A stretch of 64,000 bases of DNA from Garcia nutans (GCA_947685225.1 CANTUV010000024.1:27980001-28044000), one strand, 5' to 3'; counted from the stretch's first letter, positions 11,200 to 23,984 are shown. The notes: generated by a model from the sequence alone, not told the origin. Program-made: numbers and translations.

Positions 11200-12576
11200 T
11201 TATTGTTTCATCTAATAGCTCAAAATTCAGAGAAATCCCGAACTATCTTCTTAATTCTCTAAACCCTAAACTTCTTTACATTTTCTAAAAACTTTAATCT
11301 TAATTATTTCTATAAAACTCTAAATTGTTCTCTTAAATCCTAATATCGAATATGTTTTCCAAAATATATATAACCCTAAACTATCTTATCAATTCTCAAA
11401 AACCCTAACCCTAATATCTTAATGCCTTAATTTTCCTAAACCCTAATCTTCATAAAACTCAATCCGAGAAAACCATAATTTATTTCCAAAATACCAAAAC
11501 CTCATTTTTCAAACCCCCATCCAGTAAACCTAACAAACCCTTAAGCCCAAATCTAATAAATTTCATAAATCTTTTTCTCCAGTAAACCTAAAAAATCTTA
11601 AAACCCTAATCCTAATCTTTTAAAATTATAAACCCTAATGTCTTAAGGTTATGGTTCATGATGTTAGCCCCAAACCTTAATTTGATTAACTAAAACCCTT
11701 ACTTCTTTCTTAAATTTATAAAACCCTAATCCATTCCATTTTTCCAAAAAGTCTCACAGTAGCCTAAATAATAATAGTTGTAATTCTAAAATCCCAAAAC
11801 CCTAAATTTTAATTAAAAAAATTCTAAATTGAGACATAAATCTAAATTTATATCTTTACTTGCTTTATTTAATTTTAGATTTGATTATGTAGTTTTTTAT
11901 ATGTTTTGATGGTTGATTTATTTAATTTCAATGCTTCATTTATTTAATTTATCATGGATGGATATTTTCTTTATTATTATGATTATTATTTGTTTGTTTT
12001 AGTATTCAAATTGTAAGAGGTAAGTTTCCATTATTGGGTACCTCATTAGTTAAATTTTATGTAATTTGAATTGCTTTTATATTTTGGATCAATGTAAAGG
12101 ACATGTTTCCATCTTTCCGTGGGTGTCCTATCTAGTTTAGATATGAACAATGTAAGGACATGTTTCCATCCTCGGATGGGTGTTCATTTATTTGCTTTGT
12201 TTGGACATTGCTTTGATTTTTAATATAATGATGCTTTATTTTAATTGTTGCATGTAATATGGATAATATTGTTATATTTAAGAATTTTATAATATTAAGA
12301 CCTGCAAAGGAGGCCGGTTCCAATGAATCGGGCGTTGTGGGGGTGCCGGGTCATTTCTCACCTTCCCCCACACGTATCTAACTTTCCAAACCCATTAGGG
12401 GGTTGGGGATTCCTTAGGAATCGAGTCATCCACCCCTTTCTTTTTCCCGGCCCATCCGGGTGGTGACTCCATTTTCTCCGGACTTAGGTCCGTGTTCTCT
12501 AAATTCCCGATCCTAAACAGTGCCAAAGTCGCAAGAACCATTCCACCGGGAGTGGGGGCAAAAATCCCCACTCACA
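11200..12576 (+). repeat. X1 5' LTR, 3' portion, with AAACCCTAA cluster
   Basis: Aligns with 31719-33142 (X2 3' LTR). The first 600 bases repeat AAACCCTAA or CCCTAA many times. The end reads CCCCACTCACA directly before the PBS. The first 900 or so bases of the LTR, including the TATA region, are outside the window beyond LTR-A. Confidence 0.85.
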
Positions 12577-12577
12577 G

Positions 12578-12595
12578 TGGCGACTCCACTGGGGA
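12578..12595 (+). other. X1 primer-binding site, Ogre/Tat type
   Basis: TGGCGACTCCACTGGGGA lies one base after the LTR end. Ogre elements are known for a PBS of this form, reported as matching tRNA-Arg; the tRNA assignment here is from family knowledge. Confidence 0.75.
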
Positions 12596-13755
12596 TAAGA
12601 GAAGTTGATTTCGTTAGTCTTTATATTATTATATTCTTTCTTATAATGATATTATCCATTGCATCATATTAGATTGCATCATGTGCGTGAGTTAAGACAC
12701 CCGTGTTACCCGTGTCGTGTTATGTAAGGGATACCATACTTTCATTCAAAATATGGAGATCGAGCATGGCATAACCACTCATAGCCTTGTACCATTTGGT
12801 ATATACTTGCTATGGGAACCTAAGCCTTTTAACCCAAAGACTAATGCTCTTGTAATTGCCCTAGTTACTTTCCTTAGGTTTTTACCCCAAATGCATGTTG
12901 TTTGACTATGGTTAATTTATCTTGGCTTAAATCATGGCTTATTTGGTTTGTTCTTTTTCTAATATGACCTAATTACATTGTGAGCTCAAAATAAACTTTT
13001 CTTTAATCCAAAAGACTAAAGCTATTTTCAAAACTTTTCAAGATGGTCTTTGGACATAAAACTTTTTCTAAAAATAAATCAAAAAATTCTTTTCTCAAGA
13101 CCTAAATACTAAGCCCAAAATCCATTTTTTCTAAAAAATTTTACAATGGGCTTAGAAACAAAATTATTTTCATCCAACCTTTTCATACAAAGAGCTTGCA
13201 AATTATTTAGGTCAATTACGAAATACTAAAAATCAATTGTGAGCCTAGTTTATACTAAGAAATAATTAATCATGGGCTTGTTTTTGGCATGAATCATTAG
13301 TTTCTTTTTCAAGTGAGAAATCTATTTATGATAAACCACTTTATTTAGTTTTAATCCAATATAGCATAAAAGCTACTTTTGTTGGTTGAATGGATTGAAA
13401 CCTAATTAATGGGAATTATCATGGACTGATTTTCATTTTTAAAAATATAACTATTGGTTGAAACGTCCGAGGAAATTATTCGAAAACAAGATACCCCATG
13501 TTGGTATTTTGTTAACCATATACCTAGGAAAAGAGACTCGCCATTCGTGTGTGGATGTTATAAGGTTGGAAGGGACGTTCTACTTATCTTTGTTAATTGT
13601 TTGTGCATACATGCATACATACATTTGCATCTCATATTATTAATCCCTTCTGTCTCACAGCCCTGGATTACGATAGTTTAAAAGCTTACGACAATCTGAC
13701 CTACCCCTGAGATGAAGAATCTAGCAACGACTCAATCTCTTTTTCACTAAAAGTA

Positions 13756-15155
13756 ATGGAGCCCAAAAAAAAATTCAAAGAATGGTGGATGACGCCCTCA
13801 ATGCCAAGATGGAAGAAATAAAAGAGGCCTTAGCTGAGACCATGAAGAACCAATTGGCTACGATTTTAGGAAATCATGTCGAAACATCTGCTAGCACTAA
13901 GAAGCCAAAGGACAAAGGGAAGACTAAAGTTGGTGAAGTGGTTTTTTATGATGATAAGGTGATCATTGATGATGATGATGATTGGGCTCAATACTTCCAA
14001 GATCCTCAAGACAAGAAGAAAGAACCGAAGATTGTTGAAAGATCAGCTATGGAGAAAACTGAAATTTTTGATGTTGAAAAGATGATCGCGGATTTAGAAA
14101 AGAAACTTGAGAAGAAGTTGAAAACCGAAGAAATATCCGAAGTTGACAAATTATTTGAGCTAGATGAAGAAGTTCCTTATAAGTTCAAGATGCCATCCTT
14201 TGCAAAGTTTGATGGAACTGAAAATCCTCACCTCCATGTGAAGCAACATATCACTACTATACAGTCTGTCCGAGCCACTAAGGCTCAAACTTTAAGGTAC
14301 TTTATGCTCTCATTGGACCCTATTGTCCAAAATTGGTTCAATACCTTAGAGGAAAGTACTCAAAAAGATTGGGACATGTTGTACAAGGCTTTCATTCAGC
14401 AATATGGGTACAATGTCAAGCTAGAAGTTACCTTAATGGAAGTTGAGTCCATTAAACAAAGGCCAAATGAGAATTTTGTGGACTATGTGAAAAGATGGAG
14501 AAATAAGGCTGCTTTACTCAGGAAGAGACCCGATGAGTTTGATCAAATAAGGATGATCGTCAGAGGCGTCCTGCCCAACCTCCGTGAAAGGCTATCTCAC
14601 ACCCTTATAAGAGACTTCAAAGATCTTCTCCAAGATTGTCTACAAATTGAAGAGTGGGAAAGGGAGAAGAATTGTTTTTCGGCAAAAAGGAATGAGAAAG
14701 GAAATTATTAGCCTAGCAATCAAAGTACACAAAAGGAAGTGGATGTTAATGTCACTAGTCAAGGAGGAATGAGGCAGTTTTCAGAATTAGGGAAGCCGCT
14801 GTCTTGGGTTCTCAATAAGCTACAAAAGAAGGGATTGTTACAACCCTTGACTCCTCATCCTTTACCTAATCCTCTTCCATCTAACTTTGATACTAATGCA
14901 TTTTGCCAGTTCCATCAAAGGCCCGAACACGAAATGGACAATTGTATGAAGTTGAGGCATGAGATCCAGAATTTAATTGATAATGGCAAGTTTCCTGAGT
15001 CGGATAAGCCCAATACCAAAGGTAATCCATTTCCAAGTTTCAACAGGGTACCACCACCAGTAACCTTCATGGTAGGAAAAGGATTGGAAGAAGATTTTAT
15101 TTTATCATCCTTTCAAGATGGAAATATTGAAGATGTGAAAGGAAAAGAAGCTTAA
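13756..15155 (+). pseudogene. X1 gag (Ty3/gypsy, Ogre/Tat type), broken
   Basis: By alignment with X2 the start is the ATG at 13756 (MEP...), but a run of nine A's adds two bases and shifts the frame before MVDDALNAKM at 13782. From there the frame is open to TAG at 14709-14711, where X2 has a Gln codon, and then open again in the same frame to the natural stop at 15155. Visible are an acidic, Lys-rich N-terminal region with a coiled-coil-like segment, the retrotransposon gag core (KFDGTENPHLHVKQHI...NWFNTLEES...FVDYVKRWRNKAALL), and a C-terminal C-x2-H-x4-H-x4-C knuckle (CQFHQRPEHEMDNC). No pol follows. Confidence 0.85.
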
Positions 15156-15598
15156 CTCAACAAACTTTCCTTAGCTTGAATGTTGCTTTTCAATTTTGCT
15201 TTCTTTAATATTTAATTGGAACAATCTTGTTTTTCAAATTTAAATTTATTTGAATAAATTACTTTCATAAAAAATTTTATTAGTCTTTGTTCATTTTGAT
15301 GCTCAACCAATGAGGAATCTAGCTTGATGTTCATGAATTAATATATTTATGCATCATGACTTGAATAACTTTACTAGATGAGGGAATTGCTCTATAGCAT
15401 TGAGTTGTGTATGCTTACTTAGAGAGGGCTCATGCATAATTACCTTTGTCTAGGTCCTAGTCAGTCTTAGAACATACTTTGATAAACTTTTGAGGTGAAA
15501 TTGAACTCTGCTTATTTTAAGGGAGAGATGATCTAGGCATTGTTTTGTTAGCCAACAACTAGTATCCACCCTATTAAATATCAATCCCTAGTTGTCCT

Positions 15599-17834
15599 TG
15601 TGAGCGGGGATTTTTGCTTTCACTACCACGTGGAATAGTTCTTGCGACTTCGGCACTATTTAGGCTCAGGGCCTTAGAGAACACAGACCTAAACATGGAG
15701 AAAATAGAGTCACCACCCGAAAAGGCCGGAAAAAAGAAATGGGTGGATGACTCGATTTCTAAGGAATCCCCAACCCCCTAATGGGTTCAAAAAGTTGGGT
15801 ACGTGTGGGGAAGGTGAGAAATTGCCCAACAGCCCCCACAACGCCCGATTTATTGAAATCGACCTCCTTTTCAGGTCTTTATATTATAAAATTCTTAAAT
15901 ATAATGATATTATCCATACTACATGCAAAAATTAAAATAAAGCATCATTATATTAAAATCAAGGCAATGTTCAAATAAAATAAATAAATGGACACCATCC
16001 AAGGATGAAAACGTGTCCTTACATCGTCCAATATCTAAAACTAAATAGGACACCCACCGAAAGGTGGAAACATGTCCTTTACATTAATTCCAAAATATAA
16101 AAATAATTTAAATTATATGAAAATTAACTAATGAGGTACCCAATCATGGAAACATACCTCTTACAATTTTAATAAGCAAATAATAATTGAAAAAATATTC
16201 ATCCATGATAAATTAAATAAATCAATCATCAAAACATATAATAAGCTATATAATCAAATCTAAAATTAAATAAAGCAATAAATATATAAATTTAGGGTTT
16301 ACATCTTAAATTAAGGCTTCTAGGATTTAGATTCAAAAAAAAATTAGGGTTTGATATAAATTAGGGTTTTTGGTTAATAATATGCAATTATTATTATTAT
16401 GTAAAATACTTAGGCTACTGTGGACTTTAAAAAAATAAAATTAATTAGGATTTTGTAGTTCTAAGAGAATAATAGAGTTTAGGTTAATTAAATTAAGGTT
16501 TCGGATGATTGGATGATGAGTCTGAAAGTAATTATAAAAATTATTGCAAAATTCTATCAATGAATTATTAACACAGTAAGCTAAATGAATTAAGTGTTAA
16601 AATTAATCAATGTATTTAACTAGATGGGTTAATAAGAACATTACTTGTGTTGTAGACTCCACCAAATTGATATGTTGATCCAAGCTATCTTTTCCTTTTC
16701 TGCCTAGAACAATTGATTTTTGGTTGAAGACTTTGTGATCCAAAGATCAGCCACTGCCACTTTGCTTTGTTTTCTTCTTTGTTTTCAAATTGTTTTCTTC
16801 CTTGCTTGATGTTGCTCAATTGCTTTTTGATGATTCCCGTTTTATCAAATTGCTCCAGTCCAAGTTTCTTAAAGAAAAATCCCAATAATAATTTCTGAAT
16901 AATGTCTACAAAAAATTAAAAAGTCTCTGTCCTTTTTTTATTTTGTGCTTCTGCCTCCAAAGAAAAAGTCCCAGTCCTAGTTTATGTGAATTGCCTCCCA
17001 ATCTGAATCCTCCTCCATATTTTTTAATGGGGTATTTATAAGAAAAAATAAAAAAAAAACCTAATACTAATTGGTTAAGAAAATAAAATCATTTAAGGGA
17101 ATAAAATTGTTTAGGAAATAAAATTTTAAAATCGAGTAAAACACTGATTCATTAAAAATTGGGCTCGGGCTGGGGAGGAACAGGCTGCTGGGACGTAATT
17201 TCGCTGAGCAAACTGGCTAATGGGGCGCAATTTTGCTAGGCAAACTAGCAAGGAATGGGCTGCTGGGGCGAGAGTCGCTGGCCAGAAACTAAAGCCTACA
17301 GCGAATTGGCCTGAGGTAGGCCAATTGTTGCATGTCGTGCATAGCTCGCCGATCCATCCGATTTTTTATTTTTTATTTTTTATTTTTTATTTTTTAATTT
17401 TTAATTTTTAATTTTTAATTTTTATTTTATTTTTTATTAAAAATAAATATTATTATATTATTAAAAATAAATAATAAATAAAAATAATTAAAAGAAATAG
17501 TAAATATTAAAAGAAATGTATAATAAATATTTAAATAAATAATAAATACCACAAAATTTATTTTGTACTGTTTTAAAATTTTTGGACTGGACCTGGTCAA
17601 AAATAAAGGGTCTACAATGTCATATCAATTTAAACCAAAACCCAGCCCCCTAACTTCGAATCGAACCATTTTAGGGGGTTCAAAGTTGAACCAGCTTATT
17701 TTTGGCCTAATAAAATCGAACCAAACTAATTAAAGACTTTAAAATAGGTTTAAGCCATTAAGGATGGACCGAACTTGACTAGGCCTTCCTTAATTAGGAT
17801 CGAACTAGTTTAGAGCCAAAATCAAGGGTCTACA
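15599..17834 (-). repeat. X3 3' LTR with a duplicated head
   Basis: On the minus strand it starts TGTAGACCC at 17834, straight after the polypurine tract, and ends GCTCACA at 15599. A second LTR-like head, TGTAGACCCTTTATTTTTG, starts at 17616, and from there the sequence follows the X2 LTR. The first 218 bases (17617-17834) have no counterpart in the X2 LTRs. The region has scattered AAACCCTAA motifs (16280-16380) and an AT-rich (ATTTTTT)n tract at 17362-17440. Confidence 0.75.
17362..17440. repeat. (TATTTTT)n / (TTTTAAT)n simple repeat
   Basis: About a dozen short AT units of 7 or so bases inside the X3 3' LTR. Confidence 0.8.
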
Positions 17835-17848
17835 GTTTGCTCCCTGCT
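17835..17848 (-). other. X3 polypurine tract
   Basis: AGCAGGGAGCAAAC on the minus strand adjoins the LTR. X2 has AGCAGGGGGCAAAC in the same place. Confidence 0.7.
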
Positions 17849-17924
17849 TGAACGATCTGAGACATCAATAGAGGAGAGTAAAAAGCAACATGACTTTCAG
17901 CTGATTTTGGATAAGGATGGGTTC

Positions 17925-18130
17925 TCGACCCAAGGTTGGATTGAGTTCTGGACTCGAAAATGATTTTGGGCTCTGGACCCGAGTTGGTTTGGTTGGGTTT
18001 TGGACCAAAGACATGATTAGTTTGGGTTCTGGACCCGATATTGGATTTGAATTCTGAACCCAAGATATGATTTGATTTGAGTACTTGGACCCGAGATTGG
18101 ATACTTGGACCCGTGACTAGATTTGATTTA
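17925..18130 (-). repeat. X3 array of GGGTCCAGAACCC-type units
   Basis: Short imperfect units containing (T)CGGGTCCAAGTAC / GGGTCCAGAACCC lie just upstream of the polypurine tract, matching the array at 30235-30725 of X2. Confidence 0.75.
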
Positions 18131-18394
18131 GGTGACATTCTATCAGGTGAGAGTTCTAGTCATCTTCTAGCTAATTAATTTTAGCTCTTCTAGCTGATTG
18201 ATCTTCTATCATGGCCTTCTTCTAGCCACTTGCTCCATTCTTCAATGGATCAACTCCAGCTCTACTAGCTGGATTGACCTTCTGTCATCTGGGAATTTTG
18301 GCTTTCTTCTAGTCGGTTATTCTATTTTTTAATGAATTCTGCTGACCTTCTGTCATTTGAGAATTTTAGCTTTCTTTTAGCCGGTTGTTCCATT

Positions 18395-18835
18395 CTTCAA
18401 TGGATTGTGAGTCTTCACCTTCAAAATGGGTCTTCATCGTTGGACATTGGGTCTTTACCCTTCAAAATGGATCTTCATCCTTGGATATCAAGTCTTCACC
18501 ATTTAAAATGGATCTTCATCCTTGGACATCGGGTCTTCACCCTTTAAAAATGAATCTTCATCCTCAAAAATTGGGTCTTCACCCATCAAAATGGATCTTC
18601 ATCCTTGGACATTGGGTCTTCACCCTTCAAAATGAATCTTCATCCTTTGGATATCGGGTCTTCACCCTTCAAAATGAATCTTCATTTTTGGACAATGGGT
18701 CTTCACCCTTCAAAATGGATCTTCATCTTTTGAAGATTGGGTTTTCACCCTTAGAAATGGATCTTCATCCTTTGGAGATCGGGTCTTCACCCTTTAAAAT
18801 GAATCTTCATCCTTTAGAGATTTTTCTATATTGGC
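18395..18835 (-). repeat. X3 tandem array, about 10-11 units of about 40 bp
   Basis: In the plus strand the unit reads roughly GGTCTTCACCCTTCAAAATG followed by GATCTTCATCCTTGGACATC. Units differ by small substitutions and indels. The long open frame across this array is a by-product of the repeats. No equivalent array is seen in X2. Confidence 0.85.
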
Positions 18836-18839
18836 TTCA

Positions 18840-21317
18840 GCTCTTCTAGCTGGACAGATCTTTTGTCTATTGCATCTTCATTCTTTTGAGAGTTCTAATT
18901 TCTTCTTGTTCCATTCTTTTTGTTCTTCCTTTTGCAAAAAAAATTTAGTTATTTTTTAGCTAGTCCTCATATCCTCTCTTTACCCCCTACGTGGCAAAAT
19001 ATTAAAAGTTAGTCTAAAAATATTTTGTACATGTATAAACTCAAAAATTAAAAGGACAAACTTTGCCTCCTGTGTAGGCTCAAACCAATGATTTTTTCCA
19101 TGCAGGCTCATATTGATGTTTGTGTTATCTAATTCTTTCCACAAGCATGCATCTCTTCTTTCTTTTACAATAGCCTTTTTATGCCTCCTGATTCAATATC
19201 TTCTTTTGATTCTTTACTTCACAGGGTGTTCGATATTCACTTTGATAAATAATAGGTAACACAAGATAACAAAATGCAATGTGATATGCTTATGTATGCA
19301 TGATATGAATAGATTATACTTACAATTGTTCAATTGACTCGCAAACTGAGATGGTAAACCAAAGCACTTTCATTGGTTCTTTTTAGATGCTCGTTCAGAT
19401 CTTGCATTGGAATAATAGAAGTCTTCACATTTATGACTTTTATTTGCCAAGATGAAATCATAAGTAGTGGGGGTCCCAGTAGGATAGTAAGAGATACACT
19501 TATTTCAAACTATAATTCAACACGTCAATTGGTAGCTTCTTCATAACCTTGCCAATAATCATTTATTTTGCCAAATGTATCCTTCGAGGTTCGATGGTGC
19601 AATGTACTTTCCTTAACTTGAAGGTTTATGCAATAACATTTTTTTCTATTTTCTTTCTTTTATTTTTTTCATACTTTGGCTTTATCAAATCAGTTGCATT
19701 GTACCTCAGGACTCAACTTTCTAAATTAACACATCTATAACATGACAACCCTAGTTACCACACTAAACTTAGAAATTATTTCCATTTGAGCAAGAACTGT
19801 TACACTTCATACAGGCACATGCACATTACTTAGGCAAAGGCCTCATTGAGTTTGAATATTGTCTATCTCATATACATGCTTGTTCAAACTATCCACTAAT
19901 AGACTCTACCTACGAAGAGAGGTCAACAGGTCTTTAATAGGCTTGAAACTGGGTCTATAAGGGACACGAGTTAAATGAAAGCTATATTTGAGTTGAAGCT
20001 GATGCGACACTATGGACAAACCTTCACACTACAATCTACTAGTTGGAACTTTTATCTTTTGACTTCATGAAACTACAAAGCTTGAATGTCCTTCCTTCTT
20101 TTTTGTAGAAATTTGGATCCAATTAATACTATCTTGGTCTTTAGAGCACCCTTTTTCTTCCTTTTCTTTTCATCCTTTTCCCTTTTGGAATATCAAGTCT
20201 AAGACTTTTAATATTGCTAATTTGGAGTTATGTTGGATAAAATGAAAGATGGTCTTTCCTCTAATTCTCTGATTTTATTTGAATCTTTGATTGAACTGGA
20301 CCAATTCAAGTCAATCTATCCTTGTAAACTAAGTGAAAGTCTTCTGATACTTTAGGTAAGAAGAACTTTGTTGACTTTCTAAATAGACCTTTTGGGTTGA
20401 CTACCCTTTTTTAGAGGTTTTTTTTTCTTTTAATTTCTTCTTTTCTTTTTTTTCCTTTTTTTCCTCTTCTTTTTCTTTTTTCTTTCTTTCCTTTTTTCTT
20501 CCTTTCTTTTAGTCTAACTCTAAGAAAATTATTTTGTCTATACCATTCTATGCTTCTGACTATGGATGAGTGGAGTAGAGTGAGTTTGCTTCAACAAGGA
20601 TAAATCATTTGTTGCCCTGATGTTATCTTAATAAATTAGAGATATTAGATCTAGTATTAGGTGAACTTTAACTACTCTTATGGTCTTGCGAAATTCAACT
20701 ATCCTTATGGTTTTGACTATGCATTCCTTTCTTTGATCTTCTTTCCCTTTTTACCTTAATGATCATTAGATTTTTTAAAAGTATGACAATAGCTCAAGGT
20801 AGGTCATTGGGTTTACTAGCCAATGAAGAGTAAGCTAAAATTTTATGAAGGCTCAAAGGGACAACTAGGGATTGATATTTAATAGGGCGGATAATGGTTG
20901 TTGGCTAACCAAACAATGTCTAGATCATCTCCCCCTTAAATAAGCAAAGTTCAATTTCACCTCAAAAGTTTGTCAAAGCATGCTCTAAGATCAACTAGAC
21001 CTAGACAAAGGTAGTTATACAGGAGCCATCCCTAAGTAAGCATACACAACTCAATACTATAGAATAACTCCCTTACTTAGTAAAGTCATTCGGATCATGA
21101 TGCATAGATACACTAATTTATGAACTTCAAGCTAGATTCATCATCGGTTGAGCACCAAAATGAACAAAGACCAAAATAAATTTAATGAAAGTAATTTATT
21201 CAAATAATCTTAATTTGAGAAAAAAATTTGTTCCAGAAAACACAAAAGAAATAAAATGAAACAAAAGCTAAATAAGCCAAGTGAAGTTTTATTGAGTTGA
21301 AGTCAAAGATGATTCAT
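18840..21317 (-). other. X3 spacer, no gene recognised
   Basis: Noncoding in all frames as far as can be seen. It aligns in order with about 27744-30200 of X2 in the opposite orientation and includes a pyrimidine-rich stretch at 20420-20520 (purine-rich on the element strand). Confidence 0.6.
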
Positions 21318-22735
21318 TTATTCAGATGTATCAAGGGCAATGGTCAACACCTCCTCATCCGTAGTTCCTTCATTTGCATCTTGAAAAGTTGATAAGACAG
21401 AACTTTTCTTTAATCCTCTACCATGAAGGTTGTTGATGGTGGTACCCTTCCAAATTTAGGCAAAAGATTATTCTTGGTGTTGTGTTTTTTGGGCTATGGC
21501 AGCTTACCATTGTCGATTGGATCTTGGATATCATGCTTCAGTGGAGTACATCTATCTATCTCATGTCCATGTGTCTGATGAAATTAACAAAAAGCTTTTG
21601 TATAAAAGTTTAAGGGTAAAGGAGTCGGTAAGGGTTGAGGTTGAGGAGCCAATGTTTATAACAGCCCCTTTTTCTGTAACTTGTTGAAAACCCAAGACAG
21701 AGGTTTTCCCAATTTTGAAAATTTTCTTCTATTTCCTTGACCAGTTGCATTAACATCAACTTCCTTATGTGCACTTTGATTGCTTGACTGATAATTTCAT
21801 TTTGCAGAAAAATGATTCTTCTCTTTTTTTTCCACTCTTCTATTTACAATTCAGTTTGGAGAAGGTCTTTGAAATCCCTTATTAGGGTGTGAGATAGCCT
21901 TTCACAGTGGTTGGACAAGATGCCTCTGACTATCATCCTGATCTAGTCTAACTCATCAGGCCTCCTTTTGAGAATTGCAGCCTTATTTCTCCATCTCTTT
22001 ACATAATCAACAAAAATTTTATTTTGTTTTTGCCTGATAGTCTCCACCTCCATCAAGGTAACTTCCAGCTCAACATTGTACCCATACTGCTGAATGAAGG
22101 CTTTGTATAACATATCCCAATCTTTTTGGGCACTTTTCTCTAAGGTGTTGAACCAGTTTTTACAACAGGATCCAATGAGAGCATGAAATACCTTAGAGTT
22201 TGATCATTGGTAGCTCTAGCAGATTGCACAGTAGTGATGTACTACTTAACATATAAGTGAGGATTCCTTGTACCATTGTACCTAGAGAAAGAGGGAATCT
22301 TAAACTTATAAGGGACCTCCTCATCTTGTTCGAACAACTTATCTATTTCTAACATCTCATCAGCTTTAGCTTCTTTTCAAATTTCTTCTCTAAATCAGCA
22401 ATCATCTTCTCCACATAAGATGTTTTAGTCTTTTTCACAATTGCTTTTCCCACAACCTTTGGCTCTTTCTTCTTATCTTGAGAATCTTGGAAGTATTGTG
22501 CCCAGTCATCATCATCATCATCATCAACAACTACTGTGTCATCAACGAAGGCTACTTTGCCAACCTTAGCCTTTCCTTTGTCCTTTGGTTTCTTAGTGCT
22601 AGTAGATGCCTCAACAGTATTCTCCAAAAGTGCATCTAGTTGGCTCTTCATAGTCTCAGCCAAGGCCTCCTTCGATTCTTCCATCTTGGCAATGAGGGCA
22701 TCATCCACCATCCTTTGAATCTGTTCAGGTTCCAT
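21318..22735 (-). pseudogene. X3 gag (Ogre/Tat type), frameshifted
   Basis: Starts at the ATG at 22735 (MEPEQIQRMVDDAL) and is open to 22349 through the acidic region (VVVDDDDDDDWAQYFQD) and the Lys-rich helical segment (KMIADLEKKFEKKLK). After a frameshift near 22350 the gag core can still be followed in pieces, with an internal TAG near 22236, down to a C-terminal tail corresponding to X2 and ending at TAA 21318-21320. It is more diverged from X1 and X2 than those are from each other. Confidence 0.8.
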
Positions 22736-23891
22736 TTCTCTTGGTGAGAAGCTAACTGAGTTGCTACTAGATTTTATGTCACTGGTGTAGGTTGGGTTGT
22801 CGTATGCTCTTGAGCTGTTGTACTCCAGGTGTGTGAGCCAGAAAGGATTAATGATATGTAATGCAATGCGTGTATGCATGTATGCACAAGCAATCAAACA
22901 ATCAAAGATAATTAGGACATTCCTTCCAACCTTATAACTTTCATACACGAATGGCGAGTCTCTTTTTCTAGGTATATGGTCAACAAAATAACAACATGGG
23001 ATATCCAATTTTTGAAAAATTCACTCGGACAGTTTTAACCAATATTTGTATTTTCAAACATAGAAGTCAGTTCATGATAATTCCCATTAATTAGGTTTTA
23101 ATCCATTGAATCAACTAAAAAATAGCCTTTATGCTATATTGGATTAAAACAAAATTAATAGGTTTATCATAAATAGATTTTCTATATGAAAAAACAACTA
23201 ATGATCCATGCCAAAAATAAGCCCATGATTAATGATTCTTAGTATAAATTAGGCCCACAATTGATTTTTGGTTTTTCCTAATTGACCTAAATAATTTGTA
23301 AGCTCTTTTTCAAAAAAAATGGTTTGTAATTTTTGAAGTAAAAAATAATTTTTTTTCAAAGCCTTTGGGCTTTTAAGTTTGGGTCATAAGGTGGAAGAAG
23401 ATTTTTTGACCCATCTTGAAAAGGTTTTCATGTCCAAAGACCTTGAAAATTTTAAAAATAGTTTTGGTCTTTTGGATTTAAAGAAAAAATTATTTTGAGC
23501 TTATAATATAGGTAGGTCATATTAGAAAATGAACAAACCAAATAAGTCATGGTTTAAACCAAGATAAATTAATCATAGTCAAACAACAAGCATTTGGGGT
23601 AAAAACCTAAGAAAAATAACTAGGCCAATTACATGAGCTTTAGTCTTTAGGTTGAAAAGTTTAGGCTCCCATAGCAAGTATATACCAAAAGGTACAAGGC
23701 TATGAGTGTTATATCATGTTCAATCTCCATACCTTGAGTGAAAGTATAGTATTCCTTACATAACACAACACAACACGGGTTATATAGGCGTCCTAACTCA
23801 CGCACACAATGTAATCTAAATGATGCAATAGACAATATTATAATAAGAAAGAATAAAATAATATAAAGACCAACGGAATCAACTTCTCTTA

Positions 23892-23909
23892 TCCCCAGTG
23901 GAGTCACCA
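23892..23909 (-). other. X3 primer-binding site, Ogre/Tat type
   Basis: TGGTGACTCCACTGGGGA on the minus strand, one base different from the X1 and X2 sites, three bases inside the LTR end (CACA at 23913). Confidence 0.7.
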
Positions 23910-23912
23910 CTA

Positions 23913-23984
23913 TGTGCAAAGATTTTTGCCCACACTCCCATGTGAAATGGTTCTTGCAACTTCGGCACTATAAAGACCTCTGTT
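23913..23984 (-). repeat. X3 5' LTR remnant
   Basis: Only the last 72 or fewer bases of the LTR survive (ATAGTGCCGAAGTTGCAAG onward). The remainder is replaced by LTR-S. Confidence 0.65.

Larger units (their letters stand above)
11200..15598 (+). mobile_element. X1, partial Ogre/Tat-like gag-only retrotransposon
   Basis: It comprises a 5'-truncated 5' LTR, an Ogre-type PBS, a leader of about 1.2 kb (12596-13755, no gene seen), a gag pseudogene, and about 440 bases of 3' spacer (15156-15598) that align with the sequence after gag in X2. It is cut on the left by LTR-A copy 1 and on the right by the LTR of X3. Its missing 3' half is not found to the right of X3. No protease, RT or integrase is visible. 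Confidence 0.8.
15599..23984 (-). mobile_element. X3, Ogre/Tat-like gag-only retrotransposon, 5' LTR mostly lost
   Basis: Read on the minus strand: a 72-base remnant of the 5' LTR, PBS, leader, gag pseudogene, about 3.4 kb of spacer with two tandem arrays, a polypurine tract, and a 3' LTR of about 2.2 kb. The spacer is colinear with that of X2 (for example 19880-20000 against 29090-29190). The element was inserted into X1, because X1 sequence stops at its 3' LTR border. The 5' LTR is cut by LTR-S at 23985. There is no trace of pol. Confidence 0.8.

Noticed and set aside
11230..11830. Interstitial telomere repeat
   Set aside because: CCCTAA motifs are dispersed at irregular spacing and recur at the same LTR positions in X2 and X3, so they belong to the LTR.
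18395..18835. Regularly spaced repeats resembling a CRISPR array
   Set aside because: The units are contiguous and variable with no unique spacers, and this is plant nuclear DNA.
18385..18849. A 154-codon open frame on the plus strand
   Set aside because: It is produced by the 40-bp tandem array of X3; the periodic protein (HPSKWIFILGHWVFTLQ-like) follows the DNA repeat and lies antisense to the element.
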